Of a DNA stretch of 64,000 bases, positions 36,576 to 45,837 are shown in pieces. Source of the stretch: Lampropedia cohaerens (lineage in GTDB: Bacteria; Pseudomonadota; Gammaproteobacteria; Burkholderiales; Burkholderiaceae_C); assembly GCF_001005215.1 (NCBI RefSeq), contig NZ_LBNQ01000022.1, positions 1 through 64,000 on the forward strand, written 5' to 3'. Both the position numbers and the translations under genes were made by a program. The notes beneath the pieces are model-generated. The model saw only the letters and a list, made by a program, of their open reading frames with translations, did not search any database and was not told the origin of the DNA. Positions within the stretch are counted from its first letter, which is position 1; every line of letters begins with the position of its first letter.

Positions 36576-38120
36576 TTACGCCTGGTTCGGGCGCCACTGG
36601 TAGGGCAGTACCCAGCCGCTGGCGTAGGGGGTGTAGCCGGGGGGGCTTGCGGTGTGCACGATGCTGACCACCCCTTGCATGAGTGGCAGGCTGTAGCCCT
36701 GCTGCACGGCCCAGATGTTGAAGGCCTTGTAGCCTTCGATGCGCTTGTCGTAGTCGGCTTCCTTGAACAGGGGATCGAGCTTTTCGGCGCAGTCCTCGCT
36801 GCGCCACACGGCAAATGGCTTGCGTGGATTGAGTGCGTAGCCCGAGGTCAGTTCAGGATCGCCCGTGGCGTTGCCACCCAGCCAGAGCATGCAGCCTTCC
36901 AGCTCACCGGCAGCGGCTTTGGCCTGGTAGACCGGCGGATCGATGACCTGCAGGTCTGCGGCAATCCCCACCTTGGACCACATCTGCGTGATCGCGCGTG
37001 CCATCTCGAAGTCGTTGGGATTGACGCCCCGTGTGGTGAAGAACTTGATGGCAATGGGTTTGTCCGGCCCGAAGCCTGATGCGGCCAGATACTCAATGGC
37101 CTTGGCAGGGTCATAAGGGAACACGAAGTCCGGATCGTAAGCAGGCGTGCCGGGTGGCGCCAGCGTGTAGGTGGCCTGTGGGATGTCGTTGAAGAATGCC
37201 TTGGTCAACGCCTTCTTGTCGATGGCGTGGTGCATGGCCAGACGCAGGTTCTTGTCCGAGAACGGCTCACGGTTGACCAGACTGATGAGATAGTTGTCGA
37301 TGGTCGGGGTGATGGCCGTTCTCAATCGTGGGTTGCGGCCCAGACGTTCGGCCTCGCGCAGCGGCAAGTTGGTCGCGAGGTTGACCTGTCCCGCCTCCAG
37401 CGCCGAGACACGGGCGGTGGGATCCTTGACGATCAACACCACGACGCGTTTGATCTGCGCGGCACCGCCAAAGTAGTCTTCGAATGCTTCGAACACCAGA
37501 CGGCTGTCGCGCTGGTACTCCACCAGTCTGTAGGGGCCGGCCCCCACGGGCTTGCGTACGAACTCGTCCAGCCCTACCTTCTGGAAGTAAGCCTTTGGAA
37601 CCACGAAGGCGCCGGTGAACCCTAGGAATTCCGGTGCGGTCACCATGGGGCTGTTGAAGCGCATGACGGCCTGCGTGGGCGAGACGATCTCGATGTCATC
37701 GAGCGTGTTCCAGATGAAGCGCAGCTGTACGTCGGGTTCGCTCCTTGGACGCTCGAAGAAGGAGAACCTGAAGTCTTCGGCGGTGAACCTGTCGCCGTTG
37801 TGGAACAGTACATCGTCACGGAAATGCAGCCCCAAGGTGGTGCCGGTATCGTCCAGCCACTCCCACTTGCTGATCAGACTCGGCTGCAGCTTGCTGTCCT
37901 TGTCATATTCGAGCGGTTGGGCGAACACGGCCTTGAGCAATTCGATCTGGTTGGGGCGCACGCGCGCATTGGGATCCCAGGTCACGACATCGTTGGGCAG
38001 TGCGAGGGTGAGCGTATCGCCACCGGCCTGCTGGGCAACGGCGCGCTGAACGACTGGGTTGCCCATCAATAGCGCCATCACCCCGGCGGGAGCGAGTTGG
38101 TTGAAAGCTCGGCGTTTCAT
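36576..38120 (-). CDS. ABC transporter substrate-binding protein, peptide/opine/nickel type (SBP_bac_5), copy 2
   Basis: 514 residues. The signal region MKRRAFNQLAPAGVMALLMGNP is twin-arginine-like. Its sequence runs in parallel with copy 1 (29576-31105), for example WDPNARVRPNQIELLKAVFAQPLEY, RDDVLFHNGDRFTAEDFRFSF, PVGAGPYRLVEYQRDSRLVFEAF and LRLAMHHAIDKKALTKAFF, so the two are paralogs. It lies upstream of the permease genes on the same strand, with a terminator between, the usual arrangement for making excess binding protein. Confidence 0.93.
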   Translation of the reverse strand: MKRRAFNQLAPAGVMALLMGNPVVQRAVAQQAGGDTLTLALPNDVVTWDPNARVRPNQIELLKAVFAQPLEYDKDSKLQPSLISKWEWLDDTGTTLGLHFRDDVLFHNGDRFTAEDFRFSFFERPRSEPDVQLRFIWNTLDDIEIVSPTQAVMRFNSPMVTAPEFLGFTGAFVVPKAYFQKVGLDEFVRKPVGAGPYRLVEYQRDSRLVFEAFEDYFGGAAQIKRVVVLIVKDPTARVSALEAGQVNLATNLPLREAERLGRNPRLRTAITPTIDNYLISLVNREPFSDKNLRLAMHHAIDKKALTKAFFNDIPQATYTLAPPGTPAYDPDFVFPYDPAKAIEYLAASGFGPDKPIAIKFFTTRGVNPNDFEMARAITQMWSKVGIAADLQVIDPPVYQAKAAAGELEGCMLWLGGNATGDPELTSGYALNPRKPFAVWRSEDCAEKLDPLFKEADYDKRIEGYKAFNIWAVQQGYSLPLMQGVVSIVHTASPPGYTPYASGWVLPYQWRPNQA

Positions 38121-38545
38121 CGGATTCCTTACATCGGTGGAGGGTAGATAAGCGGAGCGGTGTAGCGGCCCTGCACGACTTCGATCGTCCGCAAGGCGTA
38201 CACCTGTTTTCAGCTTAAGAATTTTTCGGTGCCGCGTTTGGTATGGCGCTGCCCGGATACTTGTCTATCGGCGAATCGCGCTGCGACGGTTGTAGTGCCG
38301 ATGAAAGCCGTGCCAGCCCCATTGTGTGCGGCGGGCGAACGGGTTCTGGCCTGCGTGTGCACGGCACTTTTGTCTGGCCGCCTCGCAGGTGGCTTCGGTG
38401 CTATCTTGCTGCCGCGCAAAGCGCTGCAATGCTGGTGGACCCAAGCTACCTTGGTGGCCTATTCATGTTTTGCAAGCCAGAGTCTGTACGCATGGGGCCT
38501 GAAAGCCCGCCCTTGTCGATGCCTCGTCTTCCTGAAAGACCTGTG
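38121..38545. other. Divergent intergenic region (binding protein 2 / alcohol dehydrogenase)
   Basis: 425 bases with no gene I can support. AATTTTTCGGTGCCGCG at 38220-38236 resembles the first half of the shared island motif, but the CAAGACC half is absent. Confidence 0.4.
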
Positions 38546-39649
38546 ATGAATACCTACGGTTATGCCGCCTACAGCTGTGATACTTCGCTGGCACCGTTTC
38601 GCTTCAAGCGACGTGCGCTGCGCCGGGAGGATGTGGCCATGGAAGTGCTGTACTGCGGCGTGTGCCACTCCGATCTGCATACGGCGCGCAACGACTGGAA
38701 GTGGAGTGTGTATCCGGTGGTGCCCGGCCATGAAATCATCGGCCGCGTCACTGCGGTGGGTGAGGCGGTCAGTGCGTTCAAAGTGGGCGAGCTGGTGGCC
38801 GTGGGCTGCATGGTAGACAGCTGTTTGCAGTGCCGCTATTGCACCGCCGGCGAGGAGCAGATGTGCGTGGAAAAGAGTGTGGGTACCTACAACGGTGTCG
38901 ATCGCATCACCGGAGAGCGCACTATGGGCGGCTACGCCAAGACCATGGTGGTGCGAGAGGAGTTCTGTCTGCACCTGCCGCCATCGCTGGACGTCACCCG
39001 TGCGGCTCCATTGCTGTGTGCCGGCATTACCACCTATTCCCCATTGCGCGCCTGGAACGTGGGCGCCGGCACCCGGTTGGCCGTGGTGGGCCTGGGTGGC
39101 CTGGGTCACATGGCGGTGAAACTGGGCGTCGCGATGGGGGCACACGTCACCGTCATCAGCCGCAGCCCCGACAAGGAGGCCGATGCGCTGGCGCTGGGCG
39201 CACACCGCGTGTTGGTTTCGGGCGATGTGGCTGCGATGGAAGGTGCGGCGGATGCGTTCGATGTCATCCTGGATACGGTGCCGGTCGCGCACAGCATGGA
39301 TCCATACCTGCCCTTGCTCAAGGCCGACGGCACCCTGGTGCTGGTGGGGCAGATCGGCCCGATGCCCGGCTTCAGCTCGTTGCCGGTGCTGGGATGGCGC
39401 AGGCGCATCTCGGGCTCGCACATTGGTGGCATTCGCGAGACCCAGGAAATGCTGGACTTCTGCGCGCAGCACAATGTGCTGCCAGATGTCGAGATGATCC
39501 GGATGGACCAGATCAATGAGGCGTTCGAACGCATGGAGCGCGCCGACGTGCGCTATCGGTTCGTCATCGATATGGCTACGCTGACCGATGAGCAGGCACC
39601 TGCTGCAGCGCAGGTCCAGGAACCGGCGCGGGCGTTGCATGTGCGCTGA
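38546..39649 (+). CDS. Zinc-dependent NAD(P)H alcohol dehydrogenase (YahK/CAD type)
   Basis: 367 residues. Catalytic zinc ligands lie in CGVCHSDLH and PGHEIIG; the structural zinc cysteines are in CLQCRYCTAGEEQMC; the Rossmann motif is VVGLGGLGHMAVKLG. The family reduces aromatic and aliphatic aldehydes or oxidises the matching alcohols. The ATG at 38546 fits the family N-terminus; ribosome binding is weak. The C-terminus has an Ala/Gln-rich extension (APAAAQVQEPARALHVR) beyond the usual end. It starts a two-gene operon with the exporter. Confidence 0.88.
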   Translation: MNTYGYAAYSCDTSLAPFRFKRRALRREDVAMEVLYCGVCHSDLHTARNDWKWSVYPVVPGHEIIGRVTAVGEAVSAFKVGELVAVGCMVDSCLQCRYCTAGEEQMCVEKSVGTYNGVDRITGERTMGGYAKTMVVREEFCLHLPPSLDVTRAAPLLCAGITTYSPLRAWNVGAGTRLAVVGLGGLGHMAVKLGVAMGAHVTVISRSPDKEADALALGAHRVLVSGDVAAMEGAADAFDVILDTVPVAHSMDPYLPLLKADGTLVLVGQIGPMPGFSSLPVLGWRRRISGSHIGGIRETQEMLDFCAQHNVLPDVEMIRMDQINEAFERMERADVRYRFVIDMATLTDEQAPAAAQVQEPARALHVR

Positions 39650-39682
39650 GCAGGCGCCAGGGCCTCGGGTGGAGCGCAGGCC

Positions 39683-40924
39683 ATGAACCTCAAGGTGACC
39701 GACTCTCTCGTCGTTGACGCGCCTCGGCCCGCGTTTACCGTGCTGCAGGTGGTGTTGCTGGCGCTGCTGACCGCGTTGAACGCGTTCTCTATCGACATGT
39801 ATTTGCCCGGGATGCCGGAGATCGCGCGCGAAATGGCGGCGTCGCCATCTGCCGTGCAGAACACCGTGGTGGTGTTTCTGATCGGCATGGGGATCGGTCA
39901 GGCGCTATACGGCCCGTTGCTGGACCGCTTCGGGCGGCGTGTTCCGCTGCTTCTGGGGGTGAGCTTGTTCGTGCTCGGCTCGTTGATGTGTGCACTCGCG
40001 CCCGACGTGCAGTGGTTGCTGGCGGCCCGGTTCGTACAGGCATTGGGCGCCGCGGCCGGCATGGTCACACCCCGTGCGGTGATTGCCGATCGCAGCGTGC
40101 TGCCGGAATCTGCGCGGGTTTTCTCGCTGCTCATGCAGGTCATGATGGTCGTGCCCATTCTTGCGCCGCTCATCGGTGGCGTGATTGTCGGACATGCGAG
40201 CTGGCGTTGGATATTTGTCGTGCTGGCCGCTACCGGAATGCTGGCGCTGGTGTGGAGCGCGATGCAACTGCCGGAGACGCTGCCCCCCGGAAAAAGGGTG
40301 AGGCACTCATGGACGCGCATTCTCGGCGTCTACGCCCGCCAATGTACCCGAGCTTCGTTCATGGTGTACACGCTGGCCAGCGGCATACTTTTTGGCTCCT
40401 TCATCGTCTTCATCAGTTCGTCGGCGTTTGTGTATACCGGCCATTTCGGCTTGACCCCCAGTGAATTCAGTTATGTCTTCGCGGCCAATGCGGCCTGCGT
40501 AATAGCTGGAGGATTCGTCTCCCGGGATCTGCTGCGCAGACAGTGGCCAGTTGCGCGTATCGCGCTGCTGGGCATCGCCGTGCACGCGCTGGCAGGGCTG
40601 GTCCTGTCCGTCCTGATACATCAGACAGATGTCACGATGGTCCTGTACGCGGGCCTGCTGGTTCTCAGCACCGGTGCCTTGGGCCTGGTGATCGGCAATC
40701 TCACGGCGCTGACCATGAGCCACGCAGGCACGCATGCAGGCACCGCCTCAGCGCTGACCGGCATGATGCAGTTCTTGCTGTCGGCAGCCATTGGCTATAT
40801 CGCAAGTGCGATGGGCCCGAGTGCCGAGATGCTGCCCACCGTGATTGGCGTGGGCGGCGTCGCAGGGGGCCTGTTGACGTGGCTGGCGCGGCACCCCCTG
40901 ATCGCAGCGATGGAAAAAGGTTGA
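39683..40924 (+). CDS. Bcr/CflA-family multidrug exporter (MFS)
   Basis: 413 residues, twelve membrane helices. The N-terminal pattern NAFSIDMYLPGMPEIAREM and QALYGPLLDRFGRRVPLL are typical of Bcr/CflA drug/proton antiporters. It follows the dehydrogenase by 33 bases and probably exports a toxic intermediate or an unrelated drug. Confidence 0.88.
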   Translation: MNLKVTDSLVVDAPRPAFTVLQVVLLALLTALNAFSIDMYLPGMPEIAREMAASPSAVQNTVVVFLIGMGIGQALYGPLLDRFGRRVPLLLGVSLFVLGSLMCALAPDVQWLLAARFVQALGAAAGMVTPRAVIADRSVLPESARVFSLLMQVMMVVPILAPLIGGVIVGHASWRWIFVVLAATGMLALVWSAMQLPETLPPGKRVRHSWTRILGVYARQCTRASFMVYTLASGILFGSFIVFISSSAFVYTGHFGLTPSEFSYVFAANAACVIAGGFVSRDLLRRQWPVARIALLGIAVHALAGLVLSVLIHQTDVTMVLYAGLLVLSTGALGLVIGNLTALTMSHAGTHAGTASALTGMMQFLLSAAIGYIASAMGPSAEMLPTVIGVGGVAGGLLTWLARHPLIAAMEKG

Positions 40925-40975
40925 CTTTTCCGCCTGTGTGCTCGCGGCTGGCGTAACTTCCCTCGGGCGGCAAAA

Positions 40976-41017
40976 GCACTTGGTTCCCGGGCCTGTTGCC
41001 CGGGACACTGCAAGTGC
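40976..41017. terminator. Nested hairpin between converging genes
   Basis: The inner stem CCCGGGC-CTGTT-GCCCGGG (40986-41004) sits inside an outer pair GCACTTG (40976-40982) and CAAGTGC (41011-41017). It lies between the converging exporter and pepN genes. There is no long T run, so it is an atypical bidirectional terminator. Confidence 0.6.
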
Positions 41018-41070
41018 CGCCGTGCGTGGCATGCGATCCGGAATGAATTGCGCGACGCCACGTGGCGCCT

Positions 41071-43773
41071 TTAAGCCAGCGCTTTTTCGATGATTTCGCG
41101 CACATCCTTGCTGAGTTTGTCCTGTGCGGCAACGCGTTGCAGGGCCGCCTCGGCGTGGGCCTTGTAGGGCTCGGCGAGCTTGCGCCAGGCATCAAGTGCG
41201 CGGGCCAGGCGCGCGGCGACCTGGGGATTGAGCGCATCAAGGGCCATGACCTGGTCGGCCCAGAACTGGTAGCCTGCGCCGTCTGTGCGATGGAATGCGG
41301 CCGGATTGGCGTTGGTGTAGCCGAAGATCAGGCTGCGGGCCCGGTTAGGGTTTTTCAGCGTGAAGTCAGGGTGCTGCATCAGCTGCCGCACCTTGGGCAG
41401 AATGTCGCCGTCCAAGTCGGGCGCTGTGGCTTGCAACTGGAACCATTTGTCCAGCACCAGCGCCTCGCCTTTGAACATCTGGTGAAAGCGCGCCAGCGCC
41501 TGCTCGGCCAGAGGATGCCGCGCTTGCACCAGTGCGCTCAGGGCGTTGAAGCGATCGGTCATATTGCTTGCATCCTTGCAGCGCTGGTACGCCTTGCCGG
41601 GCCAAATGGCATCGCCCGTGCGGGTGGCCTCCAGCGTGAGCATCGCCAGCGCCTTGCCGGCAAGTGCGCGTCGGCCACTGGAGAAGGCATCGGGCTGGTA
41701 GGCGCCGGTATCACTGTGCTCTTGCCAGATCAATTGCCAGATATCCTGCAATGCCTGTGCGAGTTGTGCCTGCAGATTCTGGCGGATGGCGTGGATGCGC
41801 TGTGGGTCGACGCACTCCAACTGCTCGGCCAGGTAGCTCTCGCTGGGCAGCGTCAGCACGAGGTTCTTGAAGGCGGCATCGAGCGTGGGGTCCTGCAGCA
41901 CCTTGCGCAGCGCAGCAATGAAGCGCTCGGGCACAGGCGTCGCGTCGGTGGTATCGGCTTGCAGGGTCTGCAGCAGGATGCGCTGCGCCCACTGCTGGCT
42001 GGCCTCCCAGCGGTTGAAGGGGTCACTGTCGTGTTCGAGCAGCACTTCCAGCGCGGTGCCATCGAGCTGCTGGTCGAGCACCACGGGGGCGCTGAAGCCG
42101 CGCAGCAGCGAGGGCACGGGTGGCTGGGCCAGGTTGACGAAGGTGAAGGTCTGCTCGGCTTGCGTCAGCACCAGCGTGCGCTCCAGTGCTGCGGCCTCGG
42201 TTTCGCCTTGCAGTTGCAACGGCAGGGCCTGGCCGCCCGGCGCCAGCAGGCCCAGCTTGATGGGGATGACCATGGGTTGCTTGTCCGCCTGGCCGGGCGT
42301 GGGCGGAATGGTCTGTGTCAGGCGCAGCGTCCAAGTCTGGGCCGTTTCATCGTACAGACCGGTGGCTTGCACGCGCGGTGTGCCGGCCTGGCTGTACCAG
42401 CGCTTGAACTGCGGCAGCAGGCGCGCCAGCTCGCTGTCAGGATTGGCGTCGGCGATGGCCTGGGCGAAGTCATCGCAGGTCACGGCCTGGCCGTCATGGC
42501 GTTCGAAATACAGGTCCATGCCCTTGCGAAAGCCGGCCTCGCCCACCAGCGTGTGCATCATGCGCACGACTTCCGCGCCTTTTTCGTAAATCGTGACGGT
42601 GTAGAAGTTGTTGATTTCCTTGTAGCTGTCCGGGCGTACCGGGTGGGCCATGGGGCCGGCATCCTCGGCAAACTGCACGGTGCGCAGCAGCCGCACGTCC
42701 TCGATGCGCTTGACGGCGCGGGCGCTGTCGCTGCCGGCCATGTCCATCGAGAATTCCTGGTCGCGAAACACCGTCAGCCCTTCCTTGAGGGAGAGCTGGA
42801 ACCAGTCGCGGCAGGTGATGCGGTTGCCCGTCCAGTTGTGGAAGTATTCGTGGCCGACCACGCTCTCGACGTTGGCAAAGTCCTGATCGGTGGCGGTAGC
42901 CTGGCTAGCCAGCACGAACTTGGTATTGAAGATGTTCAGACCCTTGTTCTCCATCGCGCCCATGTTGAAGTCGCTGGTGGCAACGATCATGAAGCGTTCG
43001 AGGTCCAGGTGCAGACCAAAGCGCGTCTCATCCCATGCGATGGCGGCGATCAGCGACTGCAGCGCGTGCTCGGTCTTTTCCAGATCTCCCGGACGCACAT
43101 AGATCTGCAGCAGGTGCTCCTTGCCATCGCGCGCGATGATCTTCTGCGAGCGCGCCACCAGCTTGCCTGCCACCAGCGCAAACAGGTAGCTGGGCTTGCG
43201 AAACGGGTCGTGCCACTTGGCATAGTGGCGACCATCTTCCAGATCCCCCTGTTCGATCAGGTTGCCGTTGGAAAGCAACACCGGGTATGCGGCCTTGTCG
43301 GCACGCAACGTGACGGTGTAGACGCTCATCACGTCCGGGCGGTCAAGAAAGTAGGTGATGCGGCGAAAGCCCTCGGCTTCGCACTGCGTAAAGAAGGTGC
43401 CCTGGCTGGTGTACAGGCCGGAGAGAAGGGTGTTCTTGTCAGGCTGGCAGGTGGTGAAGATTTCCAGCTCGAAAGGCTCCTGGCCTTCCGGCAGGTTGGA
43501 GAGAACCAGCTTACCGTCTTCGAGCTTGAAGCTGGCACCCTGCCCGTTGACCAGCACGCGGGCCAGGTTCAGATCCTCGCCGTCCAGGCGCAACGGCTGC
43601 TCAGGCGCAGCCGGATTGCGACGCACACGCATGCGATTGAGCACGCGCGTCTTGGCGGGATCCAGATCAAAGGTCAGCGCGACGTCGTCGATCCAGAACG
43701 GTGGCGGGGCGTAATCTTCACGGCGCACGGTCGCATCCGCAGTTTCAGGAGCAAGCAGCGTGTTGTCGGTCAT
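41071..43773 (-). CDS. pepN: Aminopeptidase N
   Basis: 900 residues from MTDNTLLAPETADATVRRED. The substrate-recognition motif GAMEN (MGAMENKGLNIF) and the zinc motif HEYFH plus downstream Glu (VGHEYFHNWTGNRI ... LKEGLTVF) define an M1 aminopeptidase of the alpha-proteobacterial/E. coli PepN type. It removes N-terminal residues from peptides in the cytoplasm. I chose 43773 because the protein family begins here; a longer in-frame start at 43863 lacks support. Confidence 0.96.
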   Translation of the reverse strand: MTDNTLLAPETADATVRREDYAPPPFWIDDVALTFDLDPAKTRVLNRMRVRRNPAAPEQPLRLDGEDLNLARVLVNGQGASFKLEDGKLVLSNLPEGQEPFELEIFTTCQPDKNTLLSGLYTSQGTFFTQCEAEGFRRITYFLDRPDVMSVYTVTLRADKAAYPVLLSNGNLIEQGDLEDGRHYAKWHDPFRKPSYLFALVAGKLVARSQKIIARDGKEHLLQIYVRPGDLEKTEHALQSLIAAIAWDETRFGLHLDLERFMIVATSDFNMGAMENKGLNIFNTKFVLASQATATDQDFANVESVVGHEYFHNWTGNRITCRDWFQLSLKEGLTVFRDQEFSMDMAGSDSARAVKRIEDVRLLRTVQFAEDAGPMAHPVRPDSYKEINNFYTVTIYEKGAEVVRMMHTLVGEAGFRKGMDLYFERHDGQAVTCDDFAQAIADANPDSELARLLPQFKRWYSQAGTPRVQATGLYDETAQTWTLRLTQTIPPTPGQADKQPMVIPIKLGLLAPGGQALPLQLQGETEAAALERTLVLTQAEQTFTFVNLAQPPVPSLLRGFSAPVVLDQQLDGTALEVLLEHDSDPFNRWEASQQWAQRILLQTLQADTTDATPVPERFIAALRKVLQDPTLDAAFKNLVLTLPSESYLAEQLECVDPQRIHAIRQNLQAQLAQALQDIWQLIWQEHSDTGAYQPDAFSSGRRALAGKALAMLTLEATRTGDAIWPGKAYQRCKDASNMTDRFNALSALVQARHPLAEQALARFHQMFKGEALVLDKWFQLQATAPDLDGDILPKVRQLMQHPDFTLKNPNRARSLIFGYTNANPAAFHRTDGAGYQFWADQVMALDALNPQVAARLARALDAWRKLAEPYKAHAEAALQRVAAQDKLSKDVREIIEKALA

Positions 43774-43986
43774 GACGGATTCAATCCTTGAGGCAGGCGT
43801 GGTCTGCCTGTGATGGTGCCGGGGCGCGCAACGGCTCCCGGCAGAAGAAATAAGGCCGCACAAGCGGCAGACGTGGGGATTATCCCAGATGGCATCGCCC
43901 GCGCAGGGGCCACAACGGTTCAGCCGGTGCCACGCTGGTAGCGTGCGTGCTCAAGGAGCGGCAAGCCGCCCAACAACTGCGGGAAT

Positions 43987-44232
43987 TCAGGGCTTCTTGC
44001 GGTCCACTTTCAGGCCCAGCCGCGCTCGATCACGCTGGATGCGTTGCTGCTTGCGCCTGTTCTCGCGCTCGACGACTTTGCGCTTGGTGTAGCCGGACCA
44101 ATCCGCCCATGCCCACCAGCCGGCAGTGAGTGCAAATGGCACGGCAATCCACCACCACGACCACTGCGCGATCGGCCCAATGGCGAAATACTTCAACGCG
44201 AGAAAAAGCAATGACAGGCCGAGCAGATACAT
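43987..44232 (-). CDS. Small Trp-rich membrane protein (TIGR04438-like)
   Basis: 81 residues with two hydrophobic helices rich in Trp (WSWWWIAVPFALTAGWWAWADW), followed by a basic tail (KRKVVERENRRKQQRIQRDRARLGLKVDRKKP). It matches the pattern of the Burkholderiales Trp-rich small protein family; no function is known. Confidence 0.8.
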   Translation of the reverse strand: MYLLGLSLLFLALKYFAIGPIAQWSWWWIAVPFALTAGWWAWADWSGYTKRKVVERENRRKQQRIQRDRARLGLKVDRKKP

Positions 44233-44680
44233 GGGCAGAGTCTCCGGAATCCATCGAAGGGCGGGGGCTGTAGCATCGTTGCCGATGCCCGAGCCAGAGC
44301 GCTTGCGCGGCTCCAGCGGCCAAGCGTTGTTTCATTATTTTACATATTTACACTGATCCAGTGCGGGGCAAATGCATGCTGCGTCATACGCCCGGCGCAT
44401 TGCTGACCCTGGCGCTCCCCCTGAACACCGTGCCGCGCGCGTCGGCGCACGCGTGCGCGGCCGGACGATGGCCGCGGTAGCGAGCAGTCGGCGTGCACAT
44501 GTTCTCAGCGCTCGCGCAAATGCGAGACGTCGCAGGCATGTTCCATTGGCGCGGGAAAACGCCAACCACAGGCGCGCTGCGCACCAGAGGGTGCATGCAT
44601 TGTCGGCTATATTCAGGAGCGCCCGCGTTGGCTGTGTGATGGCGCATGCGGCGCGTGATTTCAGACCAAGGAGACCTGCC
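44233..44680. other. Intergenic region, no gene supported
   Basis: 448 bases. An A/T-rich stretch at 44328-44353 could be promoter DNA. A frame open from 44372 joins the CBS gene but its residues look random. AAGGAGA before 44681 marks the true start of the next gene. Confidence 0.5.
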
Positions 44681-45136
44681 ATGAAAGTCGCCGACATCCT
44701 CAGAGTTAAAGGCAACACGCTCTATACCATCCGTGCGGATGAGCCGCTGATGCGTGCCATTGAAACCATGGCCGAGCGTGACATCGGCTCTCTCGTGGTT
44801 GTCGAACATGGCGAGGTCGTGGGCATTCTGACGTTTCGCGAAGTCATTCTGGCCGTGGTCAAGCACCGCTCGCAGCTGGAGAATGTGACCGTGCGCGCCC
44901 ACATGGATGACGCGCCGATGAGCTGCACGCGCGAGACTTCGTTGGATGAGGTGCGCCGCATGATGCTCGATCGCCATGCCCGCTACATGCCGGTGATCGA
45001 TAACCGGGTATTGATGGGTGTCATCAGCTTCTACGACGTTGCCAAGGCGGTGGTCGATAGTCAGAACCTGGAAAACAAGCTGCTCAAAGCCTATATCCGC
45101 GACTGGCCCGATGACGCAACCGAGAGCAATGGCTGA
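44681..45136 (+). CDS. CBS-domain pair protein
   Basis: 151 residues with two CBS domains: MKVADILRVKG...ITMAERDIGSLVVVE-type first copy (1-60) and MDDAPMSCTRETSLDEVRRMMLDRHARYMPVID second copy (about 76-130). CBS pairs bind adenine nucleotides and act as energy sensors; no enzyme domain is attached. AAGGAG is 9 bases upstream of the ATG. Partner unknown. Confidence 0.9.
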   Translation: MKVADILRVKGNTLYTIRADEPLMRAIETMAERDIGSLVVVEHGEVVGILTFREVILAVVKHRSQLENVTVRAHMDDAPMSCTRETSLDEVRRMMLDRHARYMPVIDNRVLMGVISFYDVAKAVVDSQNLENKLLKAYIRDWPDDATESNG

Positions 45137-45232
45137 GGCGGCGAACCTGCCGCTGGCGCTGGTGCGTCAGCGGGCTGGTTGATACGGGAAGGCAGGCGTT
45201 TGCCTTGCCCCATTGCGAGCGGAGGTGGACCG

Positions 45233-45796
45233 TCAGCGATCCGGAGCGGGGTATTCGACGCTGGTAATCAGCAGATGCTGAGGCCCCGCTGGCGTGTGCA
45301 GCGTGACTTCATCATCCACCCTGGCCTTGAGCAGGGCGCGCGCTACAGGGGCAATCCAGCTGATGCGGTGGTTGAGACTGTCCGCCTCGTCGATGCCGAC
45401 AATGGTGATGCGGTGGGGCGTGCCATCATCGGTTTCGTACGCTACCGTTGCGCCGAAGAACACCTGGTCGCTGCCGTAATGCACGGAGGCGTCGACGACC
45501 TCGGCGATTTCGAGCCGCTTGGTGAGAAAGCGCACGCGCCGATCGATCTCGCGCAGACGCTTCTTGCCGTAGAGGTAGTCGCCGTTTTCCGAGCGGTCCC
45601 CGTTCTTGGCAGCCCAATGCACGGTCTCGACGATCTTCGGACGTTCGACCTCCAGCAACTGTTTGAGCTCAGCCTGTAACTGCGCATAGCCAGCCGGCGT
45701 GATGTAGTTCTTGCTGCCCTTGGGGATGGCCGCGGCAGCAGGCTCCAGATCATCGTCGGCATCACCGGCATCTTCCTTGACAAACGCTTTGTTCAT
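45233..45796 (-). CDS. greB: Transcript-cleavage factor GreB/GreA family
   Basis: 187 residues. After an acidic N-terminal extension (VKEDAGDADDDLEPAA) comes the Gre coiled coil (NYITPAGYAQLQAELKQLLEVERPKIVETVHWAAKNGDRSENGDYLYGK) with the Asp/Glu catalytic tip, then the FKBP-like domain. It rescues backtracked RNA polymerase. The RRVRFLTKRLE segment favours GreB. The start at 45796 fits the family; 45841 is in frame but unsupported. Confidence 0.92.
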   Translation of the reverse strand: MNKAFVKEDAGDADDDLEPAAAAIPKGSKNYITPAGYAQLQAELKQLLEVERPKIVETVHWAAKNGDRSENGDYLYGKKRLREIDRRVRFLTKRLEIAEVVDASVHYGSDQVFFGATVAYETDDGTPHRITIVGIDEADSLNHRISWIAPVARALLKARVDDEVTLHTPAGPQHLLITSVEYPAPDR

Positions 45797-45837
45797 GGCC
45801 CCGATCATACAAAGAGGCAAACGTCTTGACGCGGGCG

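Noticed and set aside
38220-38236. Third copy of the island motif
   Set aside because: Only the AATTTTTCG part is present; CAAGACC is missing at the right distance and the orientation toward binding protein 2 is wrong.
38229-38546. 105-codon frame in front of the alcohol dehydrogenase
   Set aside because: Cys- and Arg-rich without similarity to anything I know, and no ribosome-binding site. It overlaps probable promoter DNA.
41062-43791. 909-codon plus-strand open frame opposite pepN
   Set aside because: It mirrors pepN exactly, has His/Gln/Arg-rich low-quality composition and no recognisable domain. Such frames are common opposite GC-rich genes.
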